From Segetibacter sp. 3557_3 (GTDB lineage: Bacteria > Bacteroidota > Bacteroidia > Chitinophagales > Chitinophagaceae): 64,000 bases of DNA. How positions within the stretch are numbered: position 1 is the first letter of the stretch; each line of letters opens with the position of its first letter. Of the stretch, positions 1-9,678 are shown piece after piece. The position numbers and the translations under genes were made by a program. Location of the stretch: contig NZ_SMSK01000001.1 in assembly GCF_004354985.1 (NCBI RefSeq), positions 930,001 through 994,000 on the forward strand. Reading direction: 5' to 3'. The notes below the pieces were generated by a model that did no database searches, was not told the DNA's origin, and saw nothing but the letters and a program-made list of their open reading frames with translations.

Positions 1-300
1 CTCATTCCATCATTGCACCGGTTGGTTTTCAACTCAGGTGTCATTGCAAAGAAAAGGGGATCTCATCGCGGTCTGAACAGTTCCGCAGAACTACAATCCA
101 CATTCAGCGTATAATACCGTTTACTAAGTTTGTCGGCGAAAATGGGGTGAATAAAGCGATGCGGTAAAAGTGAGTGACACCCCCGTCCGAACCGGTTCCT
201 CCGGGCGGGCGTCCGAACGGGGTTCATCCGGGCCGGCAACGATGGAGAATAGCATTCCTGCAGCTGGTCACCAAAAAATGATTTGAAGTAACCGGCGTTA
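1..300. other. Non-coding left edge
   Basis: No supported gene was seen in this stretch. A GC-rich patch near 181-235 contains partly self-complementary words (CCCCGT near 182-187 and ACGGGG near 217-222) that could form a weak hairpin. A short frame open from the window edge to about 105 is too short and featureless to call. Confidence 0.5.
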
Positions 301-650
301 ACTTAGCATACAACATACTACAGAATCCCCACCCTTTCTCCTCATCCCAGAACCTACTCATAACTCTTAACTCATAACTCTCAACTCCATACCCTTCATC
401 CAACATTTAGCATACAACATTCAACATAACCCCAAACCTTTCCCCTGATTACAAAGCCCACTCATAACTCTTAACTCATATTTCTCAACTCCATACCCTT
501 CATCTAACATTTAGCATACACATTCAACATAACCCCAAACCTTTCCCCTGATTACAGAGCCCACTCATAATGCTTAACTCATAATGCTCAACTCTCTACT
601 CCTCATTCAACATTTAGCAGACAACATTCAACATAGCCCTAACCGCTTAT
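301..650. repeat. 104-bp tandem repeat array with internal 7-bp period
   Basis: Copies begin with the word A[TC]TTAGCA at 301, 405, 509 and 612, giving periods of 104, 104 and 103 bases. The fourth copy is truncated and diverged. Read on the minus strand, part of each unit is itself a chain of heptads such as ATGTTGA, ATGTTGT, GTTGAGA, GTTATGA and GTTAAGA. The last partial copy covers the stop codon (639-641) and last few codons of the oxidoreductase gene to the right. The structure resembles heptanucleotide intergenic repeats known from other bacteria; its function is unknown. Confidence 0.85.
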
Positions 651-1298
651 CTCATCATACCGGTAAACCTTAACCCCGGATACACTTGATTTTGCTACAG
701 CAACCATCTTTTGCGCGACTGTTGCCGCTTCAATGGCCCTGAACTTTCGTAGCGGACCCATCATCATGAATCCGAATACATTCATAAGCACCTTTCCCAC
801 CTTTTCACCAAGTCTAAACTCGTTTCGTTCGCCAAGCAGCATCGAAGGTTGAAAGATGTGTACCGCCTGGAACGGTAATGTTTTGACTGCTTCTTCAACA
901 CTACCCTTTAAGCGCAGGTAATGGTTTCGGGATTTTGCATTTGCACCAACAGACGACACCAACAAAAAGTTTTTGTATCCACGCCCTGCAGCCGCCGTCG
1001 CGGCACCAACTGGAATATCATAGTCGATCCTGCGATAGGCTTCCAGGTCGCCTTTTACCTGCTTCAAGGTGGTTCCTATACAACAGAACAAACTGTCGCC
1101 TGCCCCAAGCTTCTGTTGCAGCTCCGCCTTGTCCTCAAGATTACATATTACCACTTGCAGCCTGGGATGCTCAATCTGTATTGGCTTTCTTACCAATACC
1201 CGTACCATTGTAAAGGTCTCGTCTTGCAGCAATAATTTTAAAACATGACCACCGGTCAACCCCGTAGCGCCTAAGACCACTGCCGTTTGTCCGACCAT
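639..1298 (-). CDS. NAD(P)-binding oxidoreductase, atypical SDR (HTATIP2-like)
   Basis: The 219-residue protein opens with a Rossmann dinucleotide-binding loop (GATGLTGG at about residues 10-17). It keeps an SSVGA motif and a YLRLKG segment in the place of the SDR YxxxK. This fits NmrA/HTATIP2-like small NAD(P)H-binding proteins, which often act in redox sensing or as reductases; the substrate cannot be told. It is probably cytoplasmic, with no signal peptide. The gene is divergent from murB with only 30 bases between the two start codons, so each promoter must overlap the other transcript. Its C-terminal codons lie inside a decayed repeat unit, so the tail may be of recent origin. Confidence 0.75.
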   Translation of the reverse strand: MVGQTAVVLGATGLTGGHVLKLLLQDETFTMVRVLVRKPIQIEHPRLQVVICNLEDKAELQQKLGAGDSLFCCIGTTLKQVKGDLEAYRRIDYDIPVGAATAAAGRGYKNFLLVSSVGANAKSRNHYLRLKGSVEEAVKTLPFQAVHIFQPSMLLGERNEFRLGEKVGKVLMNVFGFMMMGPLRKFRAIEAATVAQKMVAVAKSSVSGVKVYRYDEISG

Positions 1299-1328
1299 AA
1301 TTTGCTATTTTGTGTTGGAATTCACTCC

Positions 1329-2339
1329 ATGCAAATTCAAGAAAATATTTCACTTAAGCCTTACAATACTTTTGGCATTAACGCTACTGCAAAACACTTT
1401 GCCCCTTTCGCCGATGTTGATCAACTTAACCAGCTGTTGGACCTGAAGGGAACAGGTAGTCCCCTGATACTGGGTGGAGGAAGCAACATGTTATTAACCC
1501 GGGACCTCGATACCCTGGTGCTGAAAAATGAAATCACCGGAATTACAATAACCGGTGAAGACGAAAACCATTTTTACGTTACCGCGGGCGGCGGAGAAAA
1601 CTGGCACAAGTTCGTATTACACTGCATTGATCATGGATATGCCGGTGCCGAAAACCTAAGTCTTATTCCGGGTAGCGTTGGCGCCAGTCCCATGCAAAAC
1701 ATAGGTGCTTATGGGATGGAACTAAAAGACATCTTCTATCAGCTCGAGGCCTTCCATATCGCCGATCGTCAACTGGTTCATTTCAAGCTGAATGATTGCA
1801 GGTTTGGATACCGCGACAGTGTGTTTAAGGGAAAGTACAAAAACCAGTTTGTGATCACGAGTGTCACTTTCCGCTTGCTGAAAACACCAAAATTTAATAT
1901 CACCTATGGCGCGATTCAGCAGGAGCTGAATGCTATGAACATTAACGACCTGAGTATTCGTGCCGTATCGCAAGCGGTTATCAATATTCGCCGCAGCAAG
2001 CTCCCGGATCCGAATGTTATTGGTAATGCCGGAAGCTTCTTTAAAAATCCAAGTGTTCCAACTGAACAATTCGAGGTGTTAAAACGAAACTTTCCCGGTA
2101 TAGTTGGCTTTTCAAATGGCAGTAATTACGTGAAGCTTGCCGCCGGTTGGCTGATCGAACAATGTGGATGGAAGGGTTACCGCAAAGATGATGCAGGATG
2201 TTATGATAAACAGGCGCTCGTGCTCGTAAATTATGGCGGTGCTTCGGGAACCGACATCCTTGCTTTATCTACCGAGATTATGCATAGTGTAGAAAAGAAA
2301 TTTGGCGTACTACTCGAGCGGGAAGTGAATATTATATAG
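1329..2339 (+). CDS. murB: UDP-N-acetylenolpyruvoylglucosamine reductase
   Basis: MurB makes UDP-MurNAc by NADPH-dependent reduction of the enolpyruvyl ether, an early cytoplasmic step of peptidoglycan synthesis. The 336-residue product has the FAD-binding motifs LGGGSNML and LIPGSVGASPMQNIGAYG. It also has GYRDSVFK, typical of the E. coli-type (type I) enzyme, and GNAGSFFKNP, which carries the proton-donor serine. The C-terminal KLAAGWLIE segment is conserved too. An upstream in-frame ATG at 1287 exists, but it would overlap the divergent gene and adds 14 residues that do not look like the family. The ATG at 1329 gives the usual MxIQENxSLKPYNTFG beginning. Confidence 0.95.
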   Translation: MQIQENISLKPYNTFGINATAKHFAPFADVDQLNQLLDLKGTGSPLILGGGSNMLLTRDLDTLVLKNEITGITITGEDENHFYVTAGGGENWHKFVLHCIDHGYAGAENLSLIPGSVGASPMQNIGAYGMELKDIFYQLEAFHIADRQLVHFKLNDCRFGYRDSVFKGKYKNQFVITSVTFRLLKTPKFNITYGAIQQELNAMNINDLSIRAVSQAVINIRRSKLPDPNVIGNAGSFFKNPSVPTEQFEVLKRNFPGIVGFSNGSNYVKLAAGWLIEQCGWKGYRKDDAGCYDKQALVLVNYGGASGTDILALSTEIMHSVEKKFGVLLEREVNII

Positions 2340-2392
2340 CTAATGCAGCGTTTTTTGATCATCGGTGTTCTTAATGAGACAATCGATACAGT

Positions 2393-2872
2393 ATGAAGAA
2401 GATGTTGCTTTCGTTATGCACCATGATGGTGCTTTCAGGTACGATCATGGGCCAAAAAGCGGCCAAAGTAGTTTACGCGGAACTTGGCGGTCCAGGCCTT
2501 GCTTCAATCAACTACGACATGCGCTTTGCCAAAAGGGAAGATGGCTTTGGTTTTCGTGCTGGTGTTGGTGGATTTTCTATTGATAATACAAGCATTTTAC
2601 TGGTCCCGCTTGGCGTGAATTATATTGTAAGCAAAGACAAAAGAAACTACTTCGAAACCGGCGCGGGGGTAACATTTGTCAGCGCTAACGAAAATGATCC
2701 GTTTTACTCCGACGATAGTCGTTTCAGGGGCACCTTCGGACACTTAAACATTGGCTATCGCCTGCAACCTGCAGATGGCGGTTTCTTTTTTAGAGCTGCG
2801 GTAAATCCCATTTTTGGTAACAACGGCTTTTTCCCATTTTACGGAGGAATTGCGTTTGGTTACAAGTTCTAA
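2393..2872 (+). CDS. Secreted outer-membrane beta-barrel-like protein
   Basis: The 159-residue protein has a clear signal peptide (MKKMLLSLCTMMVLSG, cleavage near residue 20). After it come alternating aromatic/glycine strands such as GFGFRAGVGGF and FFRAAVNPIFG, and an aromatic C-terminal phenylalanine (GGIAFGYKF), as in small outer-membrane barrels. No catalytic motif is visible. It starts 53 bases after murB and may be co-transcribed, though no functional link is evident. Function unknown. Confidence 0.7.
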   Translation: MKKMLLSLCTMMVLSGTIMGQKAAKVVYAELGGPGLASINYDMRFAKREDGFGFRAGVGGFSIDNTSILLVPLGVNYIVSKDKRNYFETGAGVTFVSANENDPFYSDDSRFRGTFGHLNIGYRLQPADGGFFFRAAVNPIFGNNGFFPFYGGIAFGYKF

Positions 2873-2974
2873 GTGACTGCAAGTGAGATTTTATTCTGCT
2901 ACTGCTTTCATACAAGATTAAACGTGACAAGCTCAAGCGATATACAACGGTAATTTTTACCTGATACCATAGAA

Positions 2975-3006
2975 AAGGCCGGCAACGAATAAATCGTTCC
3001 GGCCTT
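2975..3006. terminator. Hairpin terminator between convergent genes
   Basis: AAGGCCGG-c-AACGA pairs with TCGTT-CCGGCCTT around an ATAAA loop, with one bulged base. On the minus strand the stem is followed by TTTTCTA, so it best serves the AAA+ gene that ends at 3091. It can also stop transcription arriving from the left. Confidence 0.75.
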
Positions 3007-3090
3007 ATTATAGTATTGAAGTTCCTATGCGAGCACTGGTATTTTGCCTTTCTTAATACCGTACAAAGCGAAGCACACGATCCGGGAGTC

Positions 3091-4641
3091 CTACCTGAAG
3101 TCGTCGTCGGTCAGGTCATCTTCTTCCTCCTGCATCTGTCCGAGGTTCATCATGCTGCCAATAAGATCTTTAAACACAATCCTGCCCTCTATCATCCGCT
3201 TACTGATCAGCGAATAAGTCGCAAGTCCGTGTAGAACAAACTCCATCAACAGTGCGTTCTCCTTTTGGTTGGCTTGTGGAAAATGCTTCTTCACAAATGC
3301 ATGTAGACCATCCACCTGGTAAAGCGCATTCACCTTTAGCGCATCAGTGCTGTCAAGGGTAAGATCGAGATGGTTACCGGCATCAAACCACCTTGTAATG
3401 GCTTTATACGGATTTTCATCCTCGGCTTTTGGGGCCTGGCTACCTTTGCCTGTTGTGGTAGGCTTTCTTTTTTTAGCAACTTCAGGATTTGGAAAATACT
3501 GCAGAAACTGGGTCCTGATTGCCTTGTCCAACAGGTTAACGGCAACCTGGTAAGGTCCTTCCTGCTCACCTTCGTATACCAGTTCTATTTTTCCGGTGAT
3601 GGAAGGAATAATACCCATCAGATCGCTGATCCAAACCTGGGTTTGTGTTTCACTGTGAATGATTGCACGTCGCTCAGCACTGCTCACCGCATTTTCGTAC
3701 GCAGCTATTGTTAACCTGGCGCTTACCCCGCTTTTCTTGTCGACATATTCATTGCTGCGGGCTTCGAAAGCTACCTGTTCGATCAACCGTTTTACCAGGT
3801 CGCTTACATTAACCCTGGTTAGCTGTTCTTCCAGCACATCTGCTTCCTGCTCGGTAATGGCCAGGGAGGTTTCAATGGTACGTGGGTAGTGGGTGAGTAT
3901 CTGGCTTTCTATCCGGTCTTTCAATGGAGTCACGATACTTCCGCGATTGGTGTAATCCTCCGGGTTTGCCGTAAATACAAACAGAATGTCAAGCGGCATT
4001 CTTAATTTGAACCCCCGGATCTGGATATCACCTTCCTGCAGGATATTAAAGAGGGCAACCTGTATCCTGGCTTGTAAATCGGGCAACTCATTAATCACAA
4101 AAATTCCACGGTTACTGCGTGGAATGATACCATAGTGAATCACCAGCTCATCAGCAAAGCTGAGCTTGAGGTTTGCAGCTTTAATCGGGTCAATGTCACC
4201 AATAAGATCAGCCACACTAACGTCGGGGGTAGCAAGTTTTTCACCATAGCGTTCACCCCGGTGTATCCATTGAATAGGGGTGTTATCGCCTTCTTTAACA
4301 ATGAGGTCTTTTGCAAACCTGCTTAACGGGTTAAACGGATCATCATTGATTTCACTGCCTTCCACCGTTGGAATGTACTCGTCTAATAAGTCGATAACCT
4401 GCCGCGCCATCCTTGTTTTCGCCTGTCCCCTTAAACCCAGGAACAGGATATTGTGGCGGCTAAGAAGTGCACGCTCTGTGTCTGGAATTACACTGTCTTC
4501 GTACCCTAGTATACCCGGAAATGGATTCTCTTTGGCCTTTATTTTCGTGATGAGGTTTTCTCTTATTTCTTCTTTTATGTTCCTGCTTTTGTAACCGCTC
4601 TTCTTAAGATCACCAAGTGTCTTAATTTTCTTTATGTCCAT
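3091..4641 (-). CDS. AAA+ ATPase, magnesium-chelatase/MoxR-like
   Basis: This 516-residue cytoplasmic ATPase has a Walker A loop GLRGQAKTR at residues 69-77. An hhhhNE-type Walker B (GIFVINELPDL) follows, then FTANPEDYTNRG and PLKDRIESQ, the sensor and arginine-finger region of the ChlI/MoxR clade. The C-terminal ~120 residues are charged, with a Lys/Ala/Glu linker and an acidic EEEDDLTDDDF tail. The gene lies 93 bases downstream of a VWA-domain gene on the same strand. Such ATPase/VWA pairs are known to act as chaperone-like machines that insert metals or remodel client proteins. The client is not evident; no chlorophyll or cobalamin genes are nearby. Confidence 0.85.
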   Translation of the reverse strand: MDIKKIKTLGDLKKSGYKSRNIKEEIRENLITKIKAKENPFPGILGYEDSVIPDTERALLSRHNILFLGLRGQAKTRMARQVIDLLDEYIPTVEGSEINDDPFNPLSRFAKDLIVKEGDNTPIQWIHRGERYGEKLATPDVSVADLIGDIDPIKAANLKLSFADELVIHYGIIPRSNRGIFVINELPDLQARIQVALFNILQEGDIQIRGFKLRMPLDILFVFTANPEDYTNRGSIVTPLKDRIESQILTHYPRTIETSLAITEQEADVLEEQLTRVNVSDLVKRLIEQVAFEARSNEYVDKKSGVSARLTIAAYENAVSSAERRAIIHSETQTQVWISDLMGIIPSITGKIELVYEGEQEGPYQVAVNLLDKAIRTQFLQYFPNPEVAKKRKPTTTGKGSQAPKAEDENPYKAITRWFDAGNHLDLTLDSTDALKVNALYQVDGLHAFVKKHFPQANQKENALLMEFVLHGLATYSLISKRMIEGRIVFKDLIGSMMNLGQMQEEEDDLTDDDFR

Positions 4642-4734
4642 GTTTAAGTAATCAGCTGTTTAAATTGTAAATAAGTGTTTGATCTGAGTTTCTGTACCAC
4701 ATGTACTTTGTTGCGGATACATTATAGCGCGGCA

Positions 4735-5832
4735 TTAGTAAACGGTTTTGCGTTTGCCACTTTCGAAATCTTTAAAAATAAATGAACCAAGTTTATCCAG
4801 TGAAGCAAAAAACGCCTTGCCATTATTGGTTTCGGTGAACTCCTGGACAAATCGCTGTAAATAAGGATCACTTGCGATCATAAACGTCGTAATGGTGATC
4901 TTTAGCTTCTTGCATTGCGCTGCCAGGTTTATACACCTGTTTACGACTTTGCGGTCGAGCCCAAAGCTGTTTTTGTAATACTTCTTACCAATCTTTAAAC
5001 AGGTGGGTTTTCCATCGGTGATCATAAAAATCTGCTTGTTAGGATTTTTTCGTCTCCGCAACAGATCCATTGCAAGTTCGAGCCCCGCTACCGTATTGGT
5101 GTGGTAAGGGCCCACCGTAAGATATGGCAGGTCTTTAATTTCAATGGTCCAGGCATCGTTTCCAAAAACAACGATATCCAGGGTGTCTTTGGGGTACCGG
5201 GTAGTGATCAGTTCACTGAGCGCCATGGCTACTTTCTTTGCAGGCGTAATCCGGTCCTCGCCATACAGGATCATAGAATGCGAGATGTCGATCATCAGCA
5301 CCGTAGAGGTCTGTGTTTTGTAATCGGTCTCCCTGATGTGAAGGTCATCCTCATGCATACTAAAGCTCTCCACCCCATGGTTGATCTGTGCCGTACGTAT
5401 GCTTTCTGTAAAGTCAATCTGCTCCAGCGTATCGCCAAACTGGAACGGTCTTACGTCGGAACTTGTTTCGTCTCCGCCCCCCGGTTTAAAGGTGTTGTGG
5501 TTTCCCTGCTTCGACTTCTTGAGCTTACCAAAGATTTCTTCGAGGCTGCTTTTCCGGATCCCCTGTTCTGTTTTTGGTGTAATCGATATTGAACCAGTAG
5601 CAGGGTCTTCGTCCAGGTACCCCTTCTCTTTGAGTTCGTCCATAAAATCGCCCATCCCATAATCATCATCGGTAAGCTTGTATTGCTGGTCCAGTTGATT
5701 CATCCATTGCAATGCTTCACTTACATCGCCGCTTGTATAGGTGAGTAGCTGCATGAAAAGGTTCAGCAGTTCTTCAAAACGGGTTTTGCCTTCGAGGTTG
5801 GGGTCAAACTTTGTAAAACGGTGTCCTAACAT
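4735..5832 (-). CDS. VWA-domain protein, partner of the AAA+ ATPase
   Basis: The 365-residue protein has an alpha-helical N-terminal part and a C-terminal von Willebrand factor A domain from about residue 175. A complete MIDAS motif DISHS lies at residues 182-186, and ITDGKPT supplies the further metal ligand region. It has no signal peptide, so it is cytoplasmic. The start at 5832 (MLGHRFTKF) was chosen because the 35 residues of the longer frame upstream look non-coding. It is the first gene of a two-gene operon with the MoxR/ChlI-like ATPase. By family knowledge the VWA partner delivers substrates to the ATPase ring. Confidence 0.85.
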   Translation of the reverse strand: MLGHRFTKFDPNLEGKTRFEELLNLFMQLLTYTSGDVSEALQWMNQLDQQYKLTDDDYGMGDFMDELKEKGYLDEDPATGSISITPKTEQGIRKSSLEEIFGKLKKSKQGNHNTFKPGGGDETSSDVRPFQFGDTLEQIDFTESIRTAQINHGVESFSMHEDDLHIRETDYKTQTSTVLMIDISHSMILYGEDRITPAKKVAMALSELITTRYPKDTLDIVVFGNDAWTIEIKDLPYLTVGPYHTNTVAGLELAMDLLRRRKNPNKQIFMITDGKPTCLKIGKKYYKNSFGLDRKVVNRCINLAAQCKKLKITITTFMIASDPYLQRFVQEFTETNNGKAFFASLDKLGSFIFKDFESGKRKTVY

Positions 5833-6090
5833 ATAGATTATTTTAAGGCGGCTGGGTTTGATGTTACAACATTTAAGCCATTCAAAAGGTTCAGGTTCCA
5901 GTCGTTGTCCATATGCCAGCCGGGGAGACAACCTCAACTATTGACCTTTTTTGAATGACATTCAGGCAGGGAAATTATGCAGCAGCGGGGTATTGTAAAA
6001 CAGCAGACAAAATTAATCAGAAATAACGATATCCTGGCCAAATTACAATCCATTAGCCTATCTAAACCACAAACCTCTATAAAAAGAAAA

Positions 6091-6117
6091 CCCCGCCCTT
6101 GCTTTCACACGGCGGGG
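6091..6117 (-). terminator. Rho-independent terminator of the DUF2723 gene
   Basis: A CCCCGCC / GGCGGGG stem with a 13-base loop is followed on the minus strand by TTTTCTTTTT. It sits about 40 bases past the DUF2723 stop codon. The rest of the 324-base gap (5833-6156) shows no gene; it should hold the promoter of the VWA operon, but I see no clear TAnnTTTG there. Confidence 0.85.
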
Positions 6118-6156
6118 AGAAAACAGCGGTTGCCCGCTTATTTTTTACCAGTATTC

Positions 6157-9100
6157 TTATGGAGTTTTTCCAGCATCTGTCCGGTCGGGTCTTGCAGCAG
6201 CTGGAGCCGGGGACGTATTGATATTGGCCCCCGTTTCAGGTGTCTTTGATGCAGTATTAAACATTTGCTCCATATTGTCGAGCGCACCAAGATACTGTTC
6301 AGCCGTTTTGCGATCATAATCCATCCATTCGGCTTTAGAACCATTAAGTGAGTTATAGAACTTGATCTGCTGTTGAAGGTCTTTTTTCACTGAGCTGGTA
6401 ACCTTTTTAGCCAGCTCCTTTGCATCCGACCGGTAACAAGCTTCCAGGAACGCAAGCGAATTTCGGTTATGCTGGTTTCCACGGCTAATGTGCCCATATG
6501 GGAAATTCTCCTGCAACATCATCTTGTCAACTTTCTCCAGTGCTTTGCGCGCATCCTCTTTCCTGTTCTTAGAAGAAAGATCGTATGCCAGTTCAGTGTA
6601 CGCACTACGAATAGAGTTCAGGTGGCGACGATTTTCTTCGTCGAAATAAACACCGGGGATATTTGCATTTCCAAAAGCAAACTTGTTCATGAGTTTGTCA
6701 ACCATCCAGTCGGTATTCACCTGCTCGCCAACTACGGGCACAAGGCGGTAGGCAAGCCCGTCTTTCCTGAGATAGGAACCAAAGCCAAGCTCATCAAATG
6801 GCGATGTAAAGTAAATGGGTCGTGACCATTTGTTTGCGGCAATCACGTTCAGCACCGCAAGGTCATTTTTCATCAGGTTGTTTTTGCCTTCAGGAAGTTT
6901 AAACCGCATATCGGTAACAACGCTGTCGGCAGCAGTTACTGTCCCGTTTTGTTTAACTGCATTTACGTCTACAGGAACCGACACATTTCTTACGGGGAAG
7001 GTATTAATCATATCGCCACCGCCACCGCTCATCATCTTTGCAGGGTCATCGCTACCAACATAGTTTTTCATGAGGTCATAAAGATCGAAAAACTGGTTAT
7101 CGCCAACGCCCTCAACAGGCCTGTACTGAATATAGTCGCGTTTACGTCCCTGCACCTGCTCAGGAGACCAAATGACATCGATCGGATTGCTTGCGTTCAC
7201 CTTGTAACGAAGTTGGTTGATATACCAGTCGATACCCAATAAGCTATAGTTAATAACGCGGATATCCCGGCGAATGCCTTCAACTTCCTGCGCATACCAT
7301 AACGGGTAAGTATCATTATCTCCGAACGTAAACAAGATTGCATTTGGTGCACAACTTTCGAGATAGTCTTTCGCAAGGTCACGCGCAAGTTGTTTCTTAC
7401 TGCGATCATGGTCGTCCCACTCCTGGGCCGCCATTAAAACGGGTACTGCTAAAAGGCAAATAAGGGTAGCAAGATTCGTAGCAATGTTACCACTAAGCTT
7501 TTTAGAGAGCCAGTCTCTCACCTGTAAAACACCCAGACCAATCCAGATTGCAAAGGCGTAGAAAGAACCAACATAGGCGTAGTCACGTTCCCTTGGTTGG
7601 TTGCCCGCCTGGTTCAGGTAAAGCACAATAGCGAAGCCGGTAAAGAAAAACATCAGGAAGGTTACAAAAGCGTCTTTCTTGTCTTGTTTGGACTGGTAAT
7701 ACACACCAATTACACCCAGGATAAAAGGCAATAAAAACAGGGTATTATGGGCCTTGTTGTTTTTGCTGCTGTCCGGCATCAGGCTTTGATCGCCATACAT
7801 GGTGTTATCAATAAAAGGAATACCTGTTATCCAGTTACCATCACGGATGTTACCGTTGAATATGCCTTGTACGTCGTTTTGTTTACCGGAGAAGTTCCAC
7901 ATAAAATATCGGAAATACATCCAGTAAAACTGGTAACCGGTAAAAAACTTCAGGTTATCACCAAAATTTGGATCGCGCTCATAACTTCCATCCTGCAAGC
8001 GGTTGATACCAAGGAACTGTGCGTAGTAATCGGCATGGCCCTGGTCGTTACTGGCATCCCAAACCCTCGGGAAAAGCATCTCCTGTGATGGGTCGTACAC
8101 ATAATGCCCATCTTTACCATTTTCAACATACCGGCCGTTTGCCTTTATGTATTTGGTAGAAGTTTCTTTATAGTCAACCGGCCTTGCAGTGAACTTTTGG
8201 CCATAGAGAAGTGGAAAATCACCATACTGTTCACGACCAAGATAACCCACAAGACTCATCGGGTTGTCTACATTATACATGTCAACTGCCGGGTCTGCAC
8301 TACTGCGGATCATGGTGGTAAGATAGGTGCTATAACCAATAAGGATAAAGGCGACCGACCACATACCAAGACGAAGAAAACTCCAGTTGTTTTTGCGGGC
8401 AACTTTAAGTCCGTACCAGATAAGCACAGCAACCAACAGAAAGAAGAATATAAAACCGCTGAAAAACGGCATTCCGAAACTGTTCACGAAAATCCGGTCA
8501 AACAACCCGGCTCCGCTGATAGAATATTGAATAACTACTTTTTGAACGATACCCGTGATTAAACAGCCTATCAAAAAAGCCCATAAAACACCGGTTGTGG
8601 TTGTACGGTAACGCTTGTAATAGTACACCATTACGATCGCAGGAATGGTCAACAGGTTCAAAAGGTGAACACCGATAGACAGCCCCATCATAAAAAAGAT
8701 GAACACGATCCAGCGATCAGCGTTCATCCCAGACTCTTTTTCGTGGTCAACGGCTTGCTCCCACTTGAGGATGGCCCAAAAAACGAGGGCAGTAAAAAAA
8801 GAACTCAATGCATAAACCTCGCCTTCAACTGCCGAATACCAAAAAGAGTCGCTAAAAGTGTAAGCAAGTGCTCCCACAACACCGGCACCCATAATGGCAA
8901 ATACCTGGTTTTGGGTAAGATCACCCAGCGGAGTACCTTTTTGAATGATTTTTCTTGCGAAGTGAGTAATGGTCCAGAAAAGAAATAGAATGGTAAACCC
9001 ACTGGCAAGGGCGCTCATGATGTTTACGGCCTTGGCAGCAGTGGCAGGATTATCACCAAAGAGGATAATGAAAAAACGTCCAAGTAAAACGAATAAAGGA

Positions 9101-9258
9101 GCCCCGGGTGGATGCGGAATCTGGAGTTTAAAAGCACTACTCACAAATTCGCCGCAATCCCAGAGACTTCCGCCTGCTTCCGCCGTCAGGATGTAAGTTC
9201 CACTTGCTATAATACACACGATCCATCCAACAATGTTGTTAATCCTGTTGAAATTCAT
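6157..9258 (-). CDS. DUF2723 multi-pass membrane protein, glycosyltransferase-like
   Basis: At 1033 residues this is full length for the Bacteroidota DUF2723 (PF11028) family, now grouped with GT-C-fold glycosyltransferases and with human TMEM260, a protein O-mannosyltransferase. The N-terminus carries the family signature (TAEAGGSLWDCGEFV and LQIPHPPGAPLF). Roughly a dozen hydrophobic segments fill the first ~600 residues, then a large soluble C-terminal part, probably periplasmic. WDCGEF and FGDNDTYPLWYAQE are the likely acidic active-site regions. By analogy it may glycosylate exported proteins from a lipid-linked donor; acceptor and sugar are unknown. A possible -7 box TAGTTTCG, one mismatch from consensus, lies about 40 bases upstream. 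Confidence 0.85.
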   Translation of the reverse strand: MNFNRINNIVGWIVCIIASGTYILTAEAGGSLWDCGEFVSSAFKLQIPHPPGAPLFVLLGRFFIILFGDNPATAAKAVNIMSALASGFTILFLFWTITHFARKIIQKGTPLGDLTQNQVFAIMGAGVVGALAYTFSDSFWYSAVEGEVYALSSFFTALVFWAILKWEQAVDHEKESGMNADRWIVFIFFMMGLSIGVHLLNLLTIPAIVMVYYYKRYRTTTTGVLWAFLIGCLITGIVQKVVIQYSISGAGLFDRIFVNSFGMPFFSGFIFFFLLVAVLIWYGLKVARKNNWSFLRLGMWSVAFILIGYSTYLTTMIRSSADPAVDMYNVDNPMSLVGYLGREQYGDFPLLYGQKFTARPVDYKETSTKYIKANGRYVENGKDGHYVYDPSQEMLFPRVWDASNDQGHADYYAQFLGINRLQDGSYERDPNFGDNLKFFTGYQFYWMYFRYFMWNFSGKQNDVQGIFNGNIRDGNWITGIPFIDNTMYGDQSLMPDSSKNNKAHNTLFLLPFILGVIGVYYQSKQDKKDAFVTFLMFFFTGFAIVLYLNQAGNQPRERDYAYVGSFYAFAIWIGLGVLQVRDWLSKKLSGNIATNLATLICLLAVPVLMAAQEWDDHDRSKKQLARDLAKDYLESCAPNAILFTFGDNDTYPLWYAQEVEGIRRDIRVINYSLLGIDWYINQLRYKVNASNPIDVIWSPEQVQGRKRDYIQYRPVEGVGDNQFFDLYDLMKNYVGSDDPAKMMSGGGGDMINTFPVRNVSVPVDVNAVKQNGTVTAADSVVTDMRFKLPEGKNNLMKNDLAVLNVIAANKWSRPIYFTSPFDELGFGSYLRKDGLAYRLVPVVGEQVNTDWMVDKLMNKFAFGNANIPGVYFDEENRRHLNSIRSAYTELAYDLSSKNRKEDARKALEKVDKMMLQENFPYGHISRGNQHNRNSLAFLEACYRSDAKELAKKVTSSVKKDLQQQIKFYNSLNGSKAEWMDYDRKTAEQYLGALDNMEQMFNTASKTPETGANINTSPAPAAARPDRTDAGKTP

Positions 9259-9637
9259 ATTGGTTTTGGGTTTTTAAAAGACTGGCGAAACTAGCTTAAA
9301 AACCGGAAAGACGAAAATGGAAATAAACCGAAGAAAAAGGTTTAACAAATCACGAAAACGTAGGCACCACAACGGTAAAAATGTATTGTTACCCCTCCAC
9401 CTTGGAGGCTTAAACGGGCAAATAGGACATCCTTTAAATTCAAGCTTATGTTGAAGCCCAGGGAACGCTGGTAGTAGATGTCTCCCTTCAATTTAAGAAA
9501 GGCAAAAAAACGGGGGGGCACAAGATCAGGTGAACCTCAACGAGCAGTCAGCAAAAATACTGCTGTTCATATCCCTATAGGCCGAAAGCAGTATCGAGGT
9601 TTATGTCTCTAATGTCGCTTGAATGCCTAAATGAAAA
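9259..9637. other. Non-coding gap
   Basis: No gene seen in this stretch. It should contain the promoter of the DUF2723 gene. Small self-complementary words occur (CTCCA/TGGAG near 9396-9408) but are not strong. A run of seven G at about 9511-9517 is the only compositional oddity. Confidence 0.5.
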
Positions 9638-9659
9638 AACCCCTCGGTGGAGGGGTTTA
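9638..9659 (-). terminator. Terminator of the T9SS cargo gene
   Basis: AAACCCCTC / GAGGGGTTT with a GGTG loop, followed on the minus strand by a T run (TTTTTTCATT). It lies 20 bases past the stop of the T9SS cargo gene. Confidence 0.9.
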
Positions 9660-9678
9660 ACAAATCTTAACGGATAAA

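Noticed and set aside
1-105. Frame open from the window edge
   Set aside because: Too short and with no recognisable residues; could be chance.
224-406. Minus-strand 60-codon frame
   Set aside because: Lies in the tandem repeat array; composition follows the repeat.
301-650. CRISPR array
   Set aside because: Units are 104 bp and diverge throughout; there is no short conserved repeat with unique spacers and no cas genes.
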